DNA of 20,880 nt from DUAG01 sp046756865 (GCA_046756865.1 JBHHXE010000019.1:1-20880), one strand, 5' to 3'; positions 1-7,867 are shown, numbered from the stretch's first letter. Translations and numbers: made by a program. Notes: a model not told the origin generated them from the letters alone.

Positions 1-68
1 CGGGACATGATTGCCCTGAAAAAACAATGCATGACTTATTCAGAGCTTCCTTAAAGCTTATCACCCTC

Positions 69-815
69 TTAGAGAATGCCTCCCAGGTAACTCATTAGGT
101 CAAGCCGGATCGGCATGAAGTAGATGTTTGTACTGCGGGATTGTGCCCACGAAAGGGCCTCCTTTGCAAAACGGCGATTCCAATCCAGGGTCGGCTCAAA
201 GGTGCTGGGAAAAACTGCTTTATTCTTCGTCTCCCAGTATCGCTTCGTCCGTTTTGAGATCACCGGAGAAATCCCCCAGAAGACATCCACCCTCCTTAAA
301 AGATCAGCCCATACCCCCATTAACCCTAAATCGAAGAAGGGCTGCGTGAAAAAACCATCCGCGCCGGCATCGATCTTTGCCTCGACATAGGCCATTTCCT
401 TCCGGAAGCTGTTCCGGTAAGGGTCAATCGCAGCGTAAACTTTGACTTGAGGGCTCAAAGATTTAATTGCGCGGATCAGATCAACACTTTTCGTCGGATA
501 AACGCGATGAACAAGATCTTGAGGCGGATCACCCTGAACCACAAGGACTTCCCCTAAATCTCCCGCCCCGAGAACCTCTTTCAGCAGAACAAGATTATTC
601 AAATCAAAATCCATCGCTCTTAAATGCGGTATGGCACAAGGGACGGCTTCCCGTGCCTGACGACAAGCCTCCCAGCTTCGCAGTTCGTACCTGAGGATGT
701 CCGGGATGTTCACCAGTTGAATTGACTTGAATTCCTCACGGAGCACCCCAAGGTCTCCCTCCAGAGATTCGGAAGAACGCGGGACCAATTCAATTGAAAT
801 TCTCGACACAGGCAT
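69..815 (-). CDS. Compact methylenetetrahydrofolate reductase-like protein (MetF family)
   Basis: This 248-residue protein resembles MetF, the flavoprotein that reduces 5,10-methylene-tetrahydrofolate to 5-methyl-tetrahydrofolate for methionine synthesis or the methyl branch of C1 metabolism. Family landmarks appear in order: an SIELVPR strand (7-13) whose Glu9 matches the catalytic glutamate of the FEFFPP motif, an HLRAMD stretch (64-69) at the HLTC position, QGDPP (94-98), AGADGFFTQPFFD (150-162) and GISPV (181-185). The C-terminus still has the final MetF strand, so the protein is short (classical MetF is about 290-300 residues) because of compact loops and a short N-terminus, not truncation. 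The ATG has a weak AAAGG-type site just upstream. It is transcribed away from the rimP operon. Many MetF signatures are diverged, so it may be a paralogue with a different partner or reductant; the family call is firm, the exact reaction less so. Confidence 0.75.
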   Translation of the reverse strand: MPVSRISIELVPRSSESLEGDLGVLREEFKSIQLVNIPDILRYELRSWEACRQAREAVPCAIPHLRAMDFDLNNLVLLKEVLGAGDLGEVLVVQGDPPQDLVHRVYPTKSVDLIRAIKSLSPQVKVYAAIDPYRNSFRKEMAYVEAKIDAGADGFFTQPFFDLGLMGVWADLLRRVDVFWGISPVISKRTKRYWETKNKAVFPSTFEPTLDWNRRFAKEALSWAQSRSTNIYFMPIRLDLMSYLGGIL

Positions 816-873
816 CGCCTTTCATCTGATTAGGAGGGCTTATTCGGAAAAGAAGAAAACGCTATTCGTCTTT

Positions 874-902
874 AAAATATAATAACCGGCCACAGTTTTC
901 CA
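874..902 (-). promoter_or_regulatory. Candidate sigma-70 promoter for the metF-like gene
   Basis: On the minus strand TGGAAA (897-902) is followed after 17 bases by TATTTT (874-879) in an AT-rich stretch. This predicts a transcript beginning about 50 bases before the ATG at 815. Both boxes match consensus at about four of six positions. A second pair (TTGACA at 959-964) lies further upstream, so the true start could be there. Confidence 0.35.
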
Positions 903-1117
903 TACAGATCCTTGCACTCTTGACGCTCAGGGACATTCCTAACGGAAATATCTCGGAGTGTCAATGCCTTTTGTCTAGCCTGATTTTTTATTTTGAATAC
1001 TCGGAACCCCGACCCGGCGTATTTTTGTAGAGAATCGGAACAGGAAAACCGGCCCGAATAGCTGAACACGCCTCGTAATGCCTCACGCCCCTCCGGCCTT
1101 GTCTCTTAAGCGACTTG

Positions 1118-1158
1118 ACCGTTTGCCCCGGGATAAATCACTGCCCCCGGGCTTCGGT
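1118..1158. repeat. GC-rich imperfect inverted repeat upstream of the rimP promoter
   Basis: ACCG (1118-1121) pairs with CGGT (1155-1158), and GCC(C)CGGG (1125-1132) pairs with CCCGGGC (1146-1152), with one bulged C and a 13-base loop. The stem lies just upstream of the candidate rimP promoter. It has no T-tract, so it does not look like a terminator; a protein-binding site or a chance palindrome pair are both possible. Confidence 0.35.
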
Positions 1159-1164
1159 TTCCCC

Positions 1165-1194
1165 TTGCATATACTTGATTATTTATGCTATAAG
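1165..1194 (+). promoter_or_regulatory. Candidate sigma-70 promoter of the rimP operon
   Basis: TTGCAT (1165-1170) is followed by CTATAA or TATAAG (1188-1194) at 17-18 bases spacing, within an AT-rich segment. Initiation near 1200 would give a leader of about 145 bases before the rimP ATG. This leader contains the terminator-like hairpin at 1223-1252. It is the best promoter seen upstream of the eleven-gene plus-strand array. Confidence 0.5.
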
Positions 1195-1222
1195 ACCCAC
1201 AGATGTTTGTCTACTTGGTCGG

Positions 1223-1252
1223 GTGGGCCTTTTTGCCCGCTTTTTTATTTTC
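1223..1252 (+). terminator. Terminator-like hairpin in the rimP leader (possible attenuator)
   Basis: GTGGGC (1223-1228) pairs with GCCCGC (1235-1240), one pair being G-U, around a six-base CTTTTT loop. A T-rich tract (1241-1252) follows directly. This is the form of an intrinsic terminator, yet it lies between the candidate promoter and rimP, about 95 bases before the ATG, with no plus-strand gene upstream for it to terminate. That arrangement suggests attenuation of the nusA-containing operon. Hairpins of this kind before rimP have been catalogued as possible attenuators in other bacteria. Confidence 0.55.
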
Positions 1253-1346
1253 TGGGACATGCGCTCTTTATATATCCCGACGTTGATGTGGTTTAGAGTG
1301 TGTAACAGGTTCTCCGCTTTTTTACGCCAAATGGCGGATCTGCCAA

Positions 1347-1811
1347 ATGGAAGATACCCTCCTGACTGATAAGATAAAAACAATTGCCGAACCCCTTTTT
1401 CTTTCTTTAGGTGTGGAGCTTTTCGAGATAGAATATGGCGGTCCTCGAAAAGGTGGCCGGCTTCGTGTCACCATAGACAAAGAGGGCGGCGTCACGTTGG
1501 ACGACTGTGCAAAGGCAAGCCGGTATCTCTCCAAGGCGCTGGATTTAGAGGAAATTATATCACATCGATATACACTGGAGGTTTCTTCTCCGGGCCTGAA
1601 CAGACCCTTAAAGAAGCGGGAGGATTTCTTTCGTTACATCGGAAAGAAAGTTAGGTTAAAAACATTGGCCCCCATTGACAACCAGAACGTTTTTATAGGC
1701 AGACTGACCGGATTTAAAGAAGACCAAGCCTCCCTTCAATTGGATCATGGTGGAGAACAACAGGTCCCGTATGACCAGATCGCACGGGCCTGTCTCGAAG
1801 TAGAATCCTGA
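1347..1811 (+). CDS. rimP: Ribosome maturation factor RimP
   Basis: RimP is a cytoplasmic factor needed for maturation of the 30S subunit. The 154-residue length is normal for the family. The hallmark LEVSSPGLNRPL (77-88) closes the alpha/beta N-terminal domain. The C-terminal part (about 90-150) has the small beta-barrel pattern, including VRLKT and IGRLTGF. The ATG at 1347 gives the expected N-terminus; GGCGGA (1333-1338) is a modest ribosome binding site. It is the first gene of the array and is followed by nusA after a 40-base gap. The start codon lies in the second copy of a nine-base direct repeat, GCCAAATGG (1326-1334 and 1342-1350), so there is an out-of-frame ATG at 1331. Confidence 0.95.
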   Translation: MEDTLLTDKIKTIAEPLFLSLGVELFEIEYGGPRKGGRLRVTIDKEGGVTLDDCAKASRYLSKALDLEEIISHRYTLEVSSPGLNRPLKKREDFFRYIGKKVRLKTLAPIDNQNVFIGRLTGFKEDQASLQLDHGGEQQVPYDQIARACLEVES

Positions 1812-1851
1812 TAAGGCAGGTTACCGTAGGAAGCTAGGGAGGATTTAGGAA

Positions 1852-3207
1852 ATGAACCGCGAACTCCTTTCTGTTATTGATCAGATCGGAAGAGAAAAAA
1901 GAATAGATACGCAAAAAATCATTCAAGCCGTCGAGTCCGCTATTTTGACCGCTGCAAAAAAACGTTATGGGGCAGACGAGAATATTCAGGTTCAAATGGA
2001 CAATGAGACGGGAGAAATTGAAATTATCTCCCTGAAGACAATTGTGGAAGAAGTCACCAATCCGACCAACGAGATCTCTTTAGAAGAAGCCAGAACGGTC
2101 GACGATACAGCTGATATCGGGGATGAAATTGGCGCGCTTCTGGAAATGTCAGATTTTGGAAGAATTGCCGCGCAGACAGCAAAACAGGTTATTTTTCAAA
2201 AGGTTCGTGAAGCGGAATGGGAATCTGTACATCGTGAATATTCCGGACGCGAAGGGGAACTGATCAGCGGGATGATCCTGGGCCAGGAACGGCGCAATTA
2301 TATTGTAGAACTCGGTAAAACCGAAGCTTACCTTCCCTACTCTGAGCAGGTCTCAAGAGAAGGTTACCGCCGCGGTGATCGCATTCGAGCCTACCTCCTC
2401 GAAGTGAAATCTTCATCAAGAGGACCGCAAATCATACTGTCGAGAACGAATATTGGTTTTATCAACAGGCTGTTTGAAATGGAAGTCCCGGAAATTTCGG
2501 AAGGCGTGGTCGAAATCAAAGGCGTGGTTCGAGAACCGGGGGACCGGACAAAAATTGCCGTCTGCTCAAAGGATTCTGCAGTAGACCCTGTCGGTGCCTG
2601 TGTAGGCGTCCGTGGCTCTCGCGTCCAGTCCATCGTTCGAGAGCTCAAAGGAGAGAAGATCGATATTATTACATGGACCGATGATCCCAGAACCTTTATC
2701 GGGGAGTCCCTGAGTCCCGCTGTGATTGAAAAAGTGGGAATTAACGAAACAGAAAGGTCCGCTATGGTCGTCGTATCAGATCAGCAGCTCTCCCTGGCCA
2801 TCGGGAAAAAAGGACAGAATGTTCGACTGGCATCAAGGTTGACCGGATGGAAAATAGATATTATTAATCAAGGCGAATATGAGAAAGAACGCGCCAAGGA
2901 GCGGGATCAGGAAATTTCAGCCGCCATTTCTCACGAACAGAAACTTCAGGAAGATGCCCAGATCCTTGAAGATCAGAGGCAGATCGATGAGAACAGGGAA
3001 TTTACCTTGATGGACATCCCGGGCGTTGGGGGGAAAGTAGCAGATGCCCTTGCGGAACATGGCCTGGACAGTATTGAGAAATTAGCGGAGACTGATCAGA
3101 CAACACTCTGCGAGTTGCCTATGATTGGGGCGAAGACGGCCTCAAAGATTATCGAAGGGGCGAAAGAACACATTGCCTTGGAGAAAAAAAGGAAGGAGAC
3201 TCCATAG
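1852..3207 (+). CDS. nusA: Transcription termination/antitermination factor NusA
   Basis: NusA binds RNA polymerase and nascent RNA and modulates pausing, termination and antitermination. The 451-residue protein shows the RNA polymerase-binding N-terminal domain (1-125), an S1 domain (about 133-200), KH1 with the GVRG loop (252-255), and KH2 with IGKKG (317-321). A charged linker (341-383) follows. A helix-hairpin-helix region (385-440) carries DIPGVGGK and LPMIGAKTA. It lacks the long tandem acidic repeats of the 495-residue E. coli form; the HhH ending is a known variant. A good ribosome binding site (GGGAGG with downstream AGGA) precedes the ATG. It lies 13 bases before infB, as in the classical rimP-nusA-infB operon, where NusA can influence its own leader. 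Confidence 0.96.
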   Translation: MNRELLSVIDQIGREKRIDTQKIIQAVESAILTAAKKRYGADENIQVQMDNETGEIEIISLKTIVEEVTNPTNEISLEEARTVDDTADIGDEIGALLEMSDFGRIAAQTAKQVIFQKVREAEWESVHREYSGREGELISGMILGQERRNYIVELGKTEAYLPYSEQVSREGYRRGDRIRAYLLEVKSSSRGPQIILSRTNIGFINRLFEMEVPEISEGVVEIKGVVREPGDRTKIAVCSKDSAVDPVGACVGVRGSRVQSIVRELKGEKIDIITWTDDPRTFIGESLSPAVIEKVGINETERSAMVVVSDQQLSLAIGKKGQNVRLASRLTGWKIDIINQGEYEKERAKERDQEISAAISHEQKLQEDAQILEDQRQIDENREFTLMDIPGVGGKVADALAEHGLDSIEKLAETDQTTLCELPMIGAKTASKIIEGAKEHIALEKKRKETP

Positions 3208-3220
3208 GGACAGCCTGAAA

Positions 3221-5728
3221 ATGAGAGTTTTTGAACTTGCAAAACAACTAGATATCACCTCCAAAGCTTTACTGGCTTCTCTTAAGAAGAAGGGGATCAA
3301 GGTCAGTAACCACATGAGCGCCCTTTCAGACGAAGATGTTCAAACTATTCTGGATAAGCAGGGCAAGAGAGTCAAACCTGCACCCAGGAAGACTGGCCGA
3401 AAAACAAAACAGGCCAGGGCCAAGGTCGTAGAACCTCCACCGCCTCCAAAAAAAACACGTGTTCTCATAAAAAAGAAGGTTGTCCCGCAAGAAGCACCGC
3501 CCCCGCCGGTTGAAGACGTCTCTGAAGCACCCAAAGAAGTCCCCCAGGAACTTGTTATTCCAAGTCCCAGGATCGATCTGCCTCCGGAAACCGTCGAGAC
3601 AAAACCGGGAACAACAGCGGAAAGTCCGCCGGCAATCCAGCAACCAGAGTCAGTTTCCACCCCGTCCCCTGCTGCACAAAAGGCAAGTCCTCCCGAAACA
3701 AAAAAAATAAGCCTAGAAAAGCAGGGAGAGAAAGAAAAGAAAAAAGGGAAACGACAGGGAACAAAAGAGGACAAAGAAACCTTATTCGATAAAGCAAAAG
3801 AAAAACCAAGGAAGAAAAAAAAGGGCGCACGGCCCGCACCCGGACAGGGTGCTGCCACGGTCTTACCTGAGCCGACAAAATGGCAGGACTTTAAACCGAT
3901 TCACCGAAAAGACGATCGACGGACCTCTCGAAGGGCGGGAGGCGCGGTCGTCGATGTCTCCAAGCCACGAAAAAAGGATATCAAAATCTATGAAGGCCTG
4001 ACCGTCAAGGAATTTTCTGAGCTCACCGGACAAAAGGCTTCACTCATCATTGCGAAATTAATGGAACTGGGAAAAATGGCGACCGTCAACCAGCCGATCG
4101 GGCTTGAAGAGGCCGCGCTCATTGCTGAATCATTTGACATCAAGGCAGAACTTGTTTCGGAAAAAACCGAAGAAGAAATCCTGGAGCAGGATATCTCATA
4201 TGACCCTTCTGAGCTTTCCAACCGGCCGCCAGTCATCACGATTATGGGGCATGTCGACCACGGGAAAACCTCCCTGCTGGATGCCATTCGCCAAACAAGA
4301 ATCACGGAGGGAGAATCAGGAGGTATCACGCAGCATATCGGCGCTTATACTGTTACGGTAAATGATAAACAGGTCACCTTCCTTGATACCCCCGGTCATG
4401 AGGCCTTTACGGCAATGCGTGCCCGTGGCGCAAAGGTAACCGATATTGTCATTCTCGTGGTTGCCGCCGATGATGGTATCATGCCTCAAACTGCAGAAGC
4501 GATCAACCACGCAAAGGCGGCAAACGTTCCTATTATTGTCGCGACCAATAAGATTGACCTGCCGGATGCCAATCCCGAGCGGGTAAAAAATGCCCTTTCT
4601 GAATACGAACTCATTCCTGAAGAATGGGGTGGCAAGACAATCTTCGCCGATGTCTCCGCGAAAGAGAAAACGGGGCTTGAACACCTCCTGGAGATGGTGC
4701 TCCTTCAATCCGAAGTTTTGGAATTAAAGGCGAACCCAAACAAGCCCCCCGTCGGAACCATCATTGAAGCAAAGATTGATAAGGGCCGTGGACCAGTGGC
4801 AACGATATTAGTTCAAGAAGGAACACTTAAGGTCGGCGATATTTTTGTCACAGGAATCCATCATGGCAAGGTCCGCGCCTTGATCAATGAAAATGGGAAA
4901 AAAGTCACCGAAGCCGGCCCATCAACACCGGTCGAAGTCATTGGTCTTGATGGGGTTCCTCTGGCTGGAGACACCTTCATCGTCGTCTCTGAAGAGAGAA
5001 CGGCCAAAGAAGTTGCGAGCAACCGCTCGCATCGGCAACGAATGGCAGAGCTTTCGAAGGTACGCCGCTCCACCCTGGATGACCTCTATGAAGGAATTAA
5101 AGGCGGGGTTGCCAAAGAATTGAAGCTGATCATCAAAGCGGATGTTCAGGGTTCAGCCGAGGCCCTCAAAGGATCACTGGAAAAATTGTCAACCGAAGCC
5201 GTAAAACTTCAGGTCATTCATCGGGGCGTCGGCGGAATCACGGAGTCCGATGTCCTCCTTGCTGCGGCTTCAAATGCCATTATCATTGGCTTTAATATTC
5301 GGCCCGAACCAAAAGCTCAGGCTTTGGCCGGAAAAGAGAAGGTGGATATCCGTTTCTACAGTATCATATACGAAGTGACTGACGACGTAAGACGTGCCAT
5401 GGAGGGCCTGCTCGAACCAACTCTCGAAGAAAGAATATTAGGGCAGATCGAGGTCCGCCAGGTCTTTACTATCTCAAAACAGGGAACGATTGCGGGTGGA
5501 TACGTCAAGGAAGGTCTCGTTTCAAGAGACTCCGCCGGTGCAAGAGTCATCCGCAACAATGAAGTTATTCATGACGGAAAGCTCCTATCACTTCGCCGGT
5601 TTAAGGAAGATGTCAAAGAAGTTCAAAGCGGCTATGAGTGTGGTATTGCGATCGAAAACTTCAACAACATCGAGGTTGAAGATATCATAGAGGTTTATAC
5701 CTTCGACAAGATTCCTGCAAAGCTCTAG
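3221..5728 (+). CDS. infB: Translation initiation factor IF-2
   Basis: IF2 is the GTPase that delivers initiator fMet-tRNA to the 30S subunit and promotes subunit joining. From the ATG at 3221 it is 835 residues. It begins with an IF2_N module (about 1-50), then a long Pro/Lys/Glu-rich linker (about 55-245), and a second IF2_N module (about 252-310). The G domain has GHVDHGKT (343-350), DTPGHEAF (389-396) and NKID (443-446), followed by domains II-IV to the C-terminus. The open frame extends upstream to 3125 inside nusA, but those 32 extra residues do not belong to the family. MRVFELAKQL is the typical start and AGGGA lies about 10 bases before it. The linker is rich in A-runs and low-complexity codons. 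Confidence 0.96.
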   Translation: MRVFELAKQLDITSKALLASLKKKGIKVSNHMSALSDEDVQTILDKQGKRVKPAPRKTGRKTKQARAKVVEPPPPPKKTRVLIKKKVVPQEAPPPPVEDVSEAPKEVPQELVIPSPRIDLPPETVETKPGTTAESPPAIQQPESVSTPSPAAQKASPPETKKISLEKQGEKEKKKGKRQGTKEDKETLFDKAKEKPRKKKKGARPAPGQGAATVLPEPTKWQDFKPIHRKDDRRTSRRAGGAVVDVSKPRKKDIKIYEGLTVKEFSELTGQKASLIIAKLMELGKMATVNQPIGLEEAALIAESFDIKAELVSEKTEEEILEQDISYDPSELSNRPPVITIMGHVDHGKTSLLDAIRQTRITEGESGGITQHIGAYTVTVNDKQVTFLDTPGHEAFTAMRARGAKVTDIVILVVAADDGIMPQTAEAINHAKAANVPIIVATNKIDLPDANPERVKNALSEYELIPEEWGGKTIFADVSAKEKTGLEHLLEMVLLQSEVLELKANPNKPPVGTIIEAKIDKGRGPVATILVQEGTLKVGDIFVTGIHHGKVRALINENGKKVTEAGPSTPVEVIGLDGVPLAGDTFIVVSEERTAKEVASNRSHRQRMAELSKVRRSTLDDLYEGIKGGVAKELKLIIKADVQGSAEALKGSLEKLSTEAVKLQVIHRGVGGITESDVLLAAASNAIIIGFNIRPEPKAQALAGKEKVDIRFYSIIYEVTDDVRRAMEGLLEPTLEERILGQIEVRQVFTISKQGTIAGGYVKEGLVSRDSAGARVIRNNEVIHDGKLLSLRRFKEDVKEVQSGYECGIAIENFNNIEVEDIIEVYTFDKIPAKL

Positions 5729-5746
5729 CAAATCGCAGTAGGACAT

Positions 5747-5781
5747 CGCTCGGAGCGCCTGTTGCCACGAACGACAGGAAG
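5747..5781 (+). promoter_or_regulatory. Paired hairpins overlapping the ylxP ribosome binding site
   Basis: CGCT (5747-5750) pairs with AGCG (5754-5757). Directly beside it CCTGT (5758-5762) pairs with ACAGG (5774-5778), which overlaps the AGGAAG ribosome binding site (5776-5781) of the next gene. Folding would hide the site unless ribosomes finishing infB open it, consistent with translational coupling. The stems are only 4-5 pairs. Confidence 0.3.
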
Positions 5782-5785
5782 TCGA

Positions 5786-6067
5786 ATGATTGTTGGGATT
5801 TGTGTAATCGAACTTCATATTCCACACAGCCATTCTTTGAAAGAAAAGCGTAAGATCTTACTCGGGATAAAAAACAGAGTCAAAAATCGTTATAACATTG
5901 CCATTGCAGAGGTCGGCGAACAAGATAAATGGCAGCGGGCAGTGCTGGGGATAACGACCGTCTCAAACGACCAACGCTTCGTAAATCAAGTTCTGGACAA
6001 GGTCATCGGCTTTATTTCAAGCACGCCGGAAATAGAAATGATTCACCACCAGATAGAGCTTTTATGA
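5786..6067 (+). CDS. ylxP: DUF503 / YlxP-family protein
   Basis: This 93-residue protein belongs to DUF503, known as YlxP in Bacillus, a small protein encoded between infB and rbfA in many bacteria; a role in ribosome assembly or translation is suspected mainly from this position. Typical features are an N-terminal MIVGICVIELHIP strand, the SLKEKR motif (about residues 17-22), then RVKNRYNIAIAEV and a central WQRA(V)LGI strand. The frame is open to 5762, but ATG 5786 is chosen because it begins at the conserved MIVG and has AGGAAG five bases upstream. It sits 57 bases after infB and 93 bases before rbfA. Confidence 0.88.
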   Translation: MIVGICVIELHIPHSHSLKEKRKILLGIKNRVKNRYNIAIAEVGEQDKWQRAVLGITTVSNDQRFVNQVLDKVIGFISSTPEIEMIHHQIELL

Positions 6068-6160
6068 GAATAGAGCCTTCATGGGAATGATTTGTAACCC
6101 GGACAAGAGGAAAGCTTCAGGGTTTGCCGCCCAGTTCCTTCATCAGGAGTTTTATCTACT

Positions 6161-6544
6161 GTGCCTGAGTATAAAAGAACCGATCGCATCGCAGATCAAA
6201 TCAAGATGGAAATTGCCGATATTCTTGTCAAAAAGGTGAGCGATCCCCGGATTGAACGGGTTACAGTCATGTCTGTCAATGTTACCAGCGATTTACAACA
6301 TGCCAGAGTTTTCGTAACCGTACCTCCCCAACTGGACCTGAAAGAAACTCTCCTGGGCTTGAGAAGAGCTTCAGGTTTTTTCAGGAAGGAGTTGGCAATG
6401 CGCCTGCCGCTCCGGCGCACACCGGATCTTACTTTTCTGAACGATACCTCAACAAGACATGTAAATCATGTCCTTGAATTACTGGAACAGATAAAGGATA
6501 CTGAAAATGATCAAGAGGTTTTAGGGGAAGAAAGATGCCAATAG
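6161..6544 (+). CDS. rbfA: Ribosome-binding factor A
   Basis: RbfA is a KH-type cold-shock factor that binds the immature 30S subunit and assists 16S rRNA 5'-end processing. The 127-residue protein has the family's YKRTDRIADQIKMEIADIL opening, a SDPRI motif (about residues 27-31), the VTSDLQHARVFV strand, and an LRLPL-like ending followed by TPDLTFLNDTS. Translation starts at GTG 6161 with CAGGAG (6144-6149) about 11 bases before it. The stop codon overlaps the first 10 bases of truB, so the two are probably translationally coupled. Confidence 0.94.
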   Translation: MPEYKRTDRIADQIKMEIADILVKKVSDPRIERVTVMSVNVTSDLQHARVFVTVPPQLDLKETLLGLRRASGFFRKELAMRLPLRRTPDLTFLNDTSTRHVNHVLELLEQIKDTENDQEVLGEERCQ

Positions 6545-7530
6545 AGGGTGTCCTCAACATCAATAAACCGGCAGGCTGGACATCGCATGACGTCGTCGCA
6601 AGAGTCCGGAAACTTCTGAAAACAAAAAAAGCCGGCCATACGGGAACACTCGACCCGCAAGCCACGGGTGTCTTGCCGGTTTGTCTGGGTAAAGGGACTA
6701 AAATCATCGAGTTTTTAGTCGACTCAGACAAAGAATACGACGCGGTTTTACGTCTGGGACAAGAAACAGACACACAGGATGCAACCGGGAAGGCTCTCCG
6801 TTCCATACCTGTCCAGTATTTCGATGCAGACACGGTTATTTTTGAGGGAAAATCCAGATCAATCCCGGAAGCATTCAGATCTTTTATTGGACCCTATCGG
6901 CAAATGCCCCCAATGTACTCCGCAGTCAAAGTCAATGGTGAGCCGCTCTACAAAGCAGCACGCGCCGGCAAAACAATAGAAAGAAGTGCGCGGGAGGTTT
7001 CTATTCTCGGCTTGCAAATACATAATAGACAAGGAGATGACATCTCTTTCAGTGTGAGATGCTCTAAGGGCACCTACATCAGGACACTTTGCGCAGATAT
7101 CGGTGAAAATCTCGGCGTGGGAGGACATCTGGTTTCTCTCAGGCGCACCCGTTCCGGGAACTTTCAGCTGGGTGACTCTATTGAGATGGATCAGCTCTGT
7201 GAACTTGTCTTAAAAGGCACCTTGGATACCATCCTCTACCCTTTAAATGAGGTACTGAAGGACCTTCCCGCCCTGTGCGTCAAAGAAAGCCATTTGGACC
7301 GCTTGAAACACGGCGTTCAAATCGGACCCGAGGGTATTTCAGATTATGATCCTTTCAAAAGCGGCGATGCACTTCGCTTTCTGGATCACCAGGGAAAACT
7401 CCTGGCCCTGGGCTTTGCCCTCCAGGATTCAGATATTTTTGAGTCACCAGAAGGAAATTTGACAAGCCTATTTAAAATCAGGAAAGTCCTTTCTGATCTT
7501 GAAGCCCAGCTTGGAAGTCGGCTTCATTAA
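6535..7530 (+). CDS. truB: tRNA pseudouridine-55 synthase TruB
   Basis: TruB isomerises U55 of tRNA elongators to pseudouridine in the T loop and also acts as a tRNA chaperone. The 331-residue length is normal. The N-terminus has GVLNINKPAGWTSHDVV, and the catalytic aspartate lies in HTGTLDP (Asp40). Further motifs are KEYDAVLRLG, the MPPMYSAVKVNG stretch, and CSKGTYIRTLCADIG. The C-terminal part (about 250-330) is the PUA-like extension. AGGGGAAG (6523-6530) precedes the ATG inside the end of rbfA. Confidence 0.95.
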   Translation: MPIEGVLNINKPAGWTSHDVVARVRKLLKTKKAGHTGTLDPQATGVLPVCLGKGTKIIEFLVDSDKEYDAVLRLGQETDTQDATGKALRSIPVQYFDADTVIFEGKSRSIPEAFRSFIGPYRQMPPMYSAVKVNGEPLYKAARAGKTIERSAREVSILGLQIHNRQGDDISFSVRCSKGTYIRTLCADIGENLGVGGHLVSLRRTRSGNFQLGDSIEMDQLCELVLKGTLDTILYPLNEVLKDLPALCVKESHLDRLKHGVQIGPEGISDYDPFKSGDALRFLDHQGKLLALGFALQDSDIFESPEGNLTSLFKIRKVLSDLEAQLGSRLH

Positions 7531-7547
7531 CAAGGATCCAGGCAAGG

Positions 7548-7576
7548 GTTCGCTTCAGAAAGCGAGAACAAGGAGG
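7548..7576 (+). promoter_or_regulatory. Hairpin abutting the rpsO ribosome binding site (candidate S15 autoregulatory leader)
   Basis: CGCTT (7551-7555) pairs with AAGCG (7560-7564) around a CAGA loop, and GTT (7548-7550) pairs with AAC (7567-7569) beyond a two-base bulge. The strong AAGGAGG site (7570-7576) starts at the next base. S15 represses its own mRNA through leader structures in several bacteria. The position fits, but I cannot identify a specific S15-binding motif. Confidence 0.35.
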
Positions 7577-7585
7577 AAAATTTAA

Positions 7586-7855
7586 ATGAGCATCGTAAAA
7601 GAAATGAAACAAACCATCATCAGCGACAACAGTTTACATGAAAAAGATACGGGATCTCCGGAAGTACAGATCGCCCTTTTAACAAGCCGGATCGTCTACT
7701 TGACGGAACATTTTAAAACGCACAAGAAAGACCATCATTCCAGACGCGGACTGATTCAGATGGTCAGCAGAAGGAGAAAGCTCCTGGACTATCTTAAAGG
7801 AACAGAGGTCAACCGGTACCAGAACGTTATTAAAAAGCTTGGATTACGGAAGTAA
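7586..7855 (+). CDS. rpsO: 30S ribosomal protein S15
   Basis: S15 is a primary 16S rRNA-binding protein of the 30S platform and contacts the 50S subunit. At 89 residues it has exactly the usual bacterial length. It shows DTGSPEVQIALLTSRI near residues 20-36, the LTEHFKTHKKDHHSRRGL region that binds rRNA, and the closing RRKLLDYLK and RYQNVIKKLGLRK. The ATG follows AAGGAGG with nine bases spacing, the strongest ribosome binding site in the window, as expected for an abundant protein. It precedes pnp, as in many bacteria. Confidence 0.97.
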   Translation: MSIVKEMKQTIISDNSLHEKDTGSPEVQIALLTSRIVYLTEHFKTHKKDHHSRRGLIQMVSRRRKLLDYLKGTEVNRYQNVIKKLGLRK

Positions 7856-7867
7856 GGTCACAATCAC

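Larger units (their letters stand above)
816..1346. other. Divergent intergenic region between metF-like gene and rimP
   Basis: This 530-base spacer holds no convincing gene. On the minus strand there are two promoter-like pairs facing the metF-like gene: the one listed at 874-902, and a perfect TTGACA (plus-strand TGTCAA, 959-964) with a poor TAGGAA at 936-941. On the plus strand it contains a GC-rich inverted repeat, a good promoter and a terminator-like hairpin leading into rimP, each listed separately. A 65-codon minus ORF (872-1069, GTG start) overlaps these signals and has no recognisable family. Confidence 0.6.

Noticed and set aside
41..62. AGCTT/AAGCT hairpin downstream of the metF-like gene considered as a terminator
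   Set aside because: Only five AT-rich pairs, and the T-run on the minus strand is about 20 bases away from the stem.
872..1069. A 65-codon minus-strand frame with GTG start in the metF-rimP spacer
   Set aside because: It overlaps the candidate metF promoters, has no family resemblance and only a badly spaced ribosome binding site.
3125..3220. A 32-codon upstream extension of the infB reading frame
   Set aside because: It lies inside nusA in another frame, has no IF2 similarity, and the family N-terminus starts at the ATG at 3221 with a ribosome binding site.
3326..3878. Long frames opposite the infB linker
   Set aside because: They are shadows of the low-complexity Lys/Pro/Glu linker, giving Phe/Ser-rich translations with no domain.
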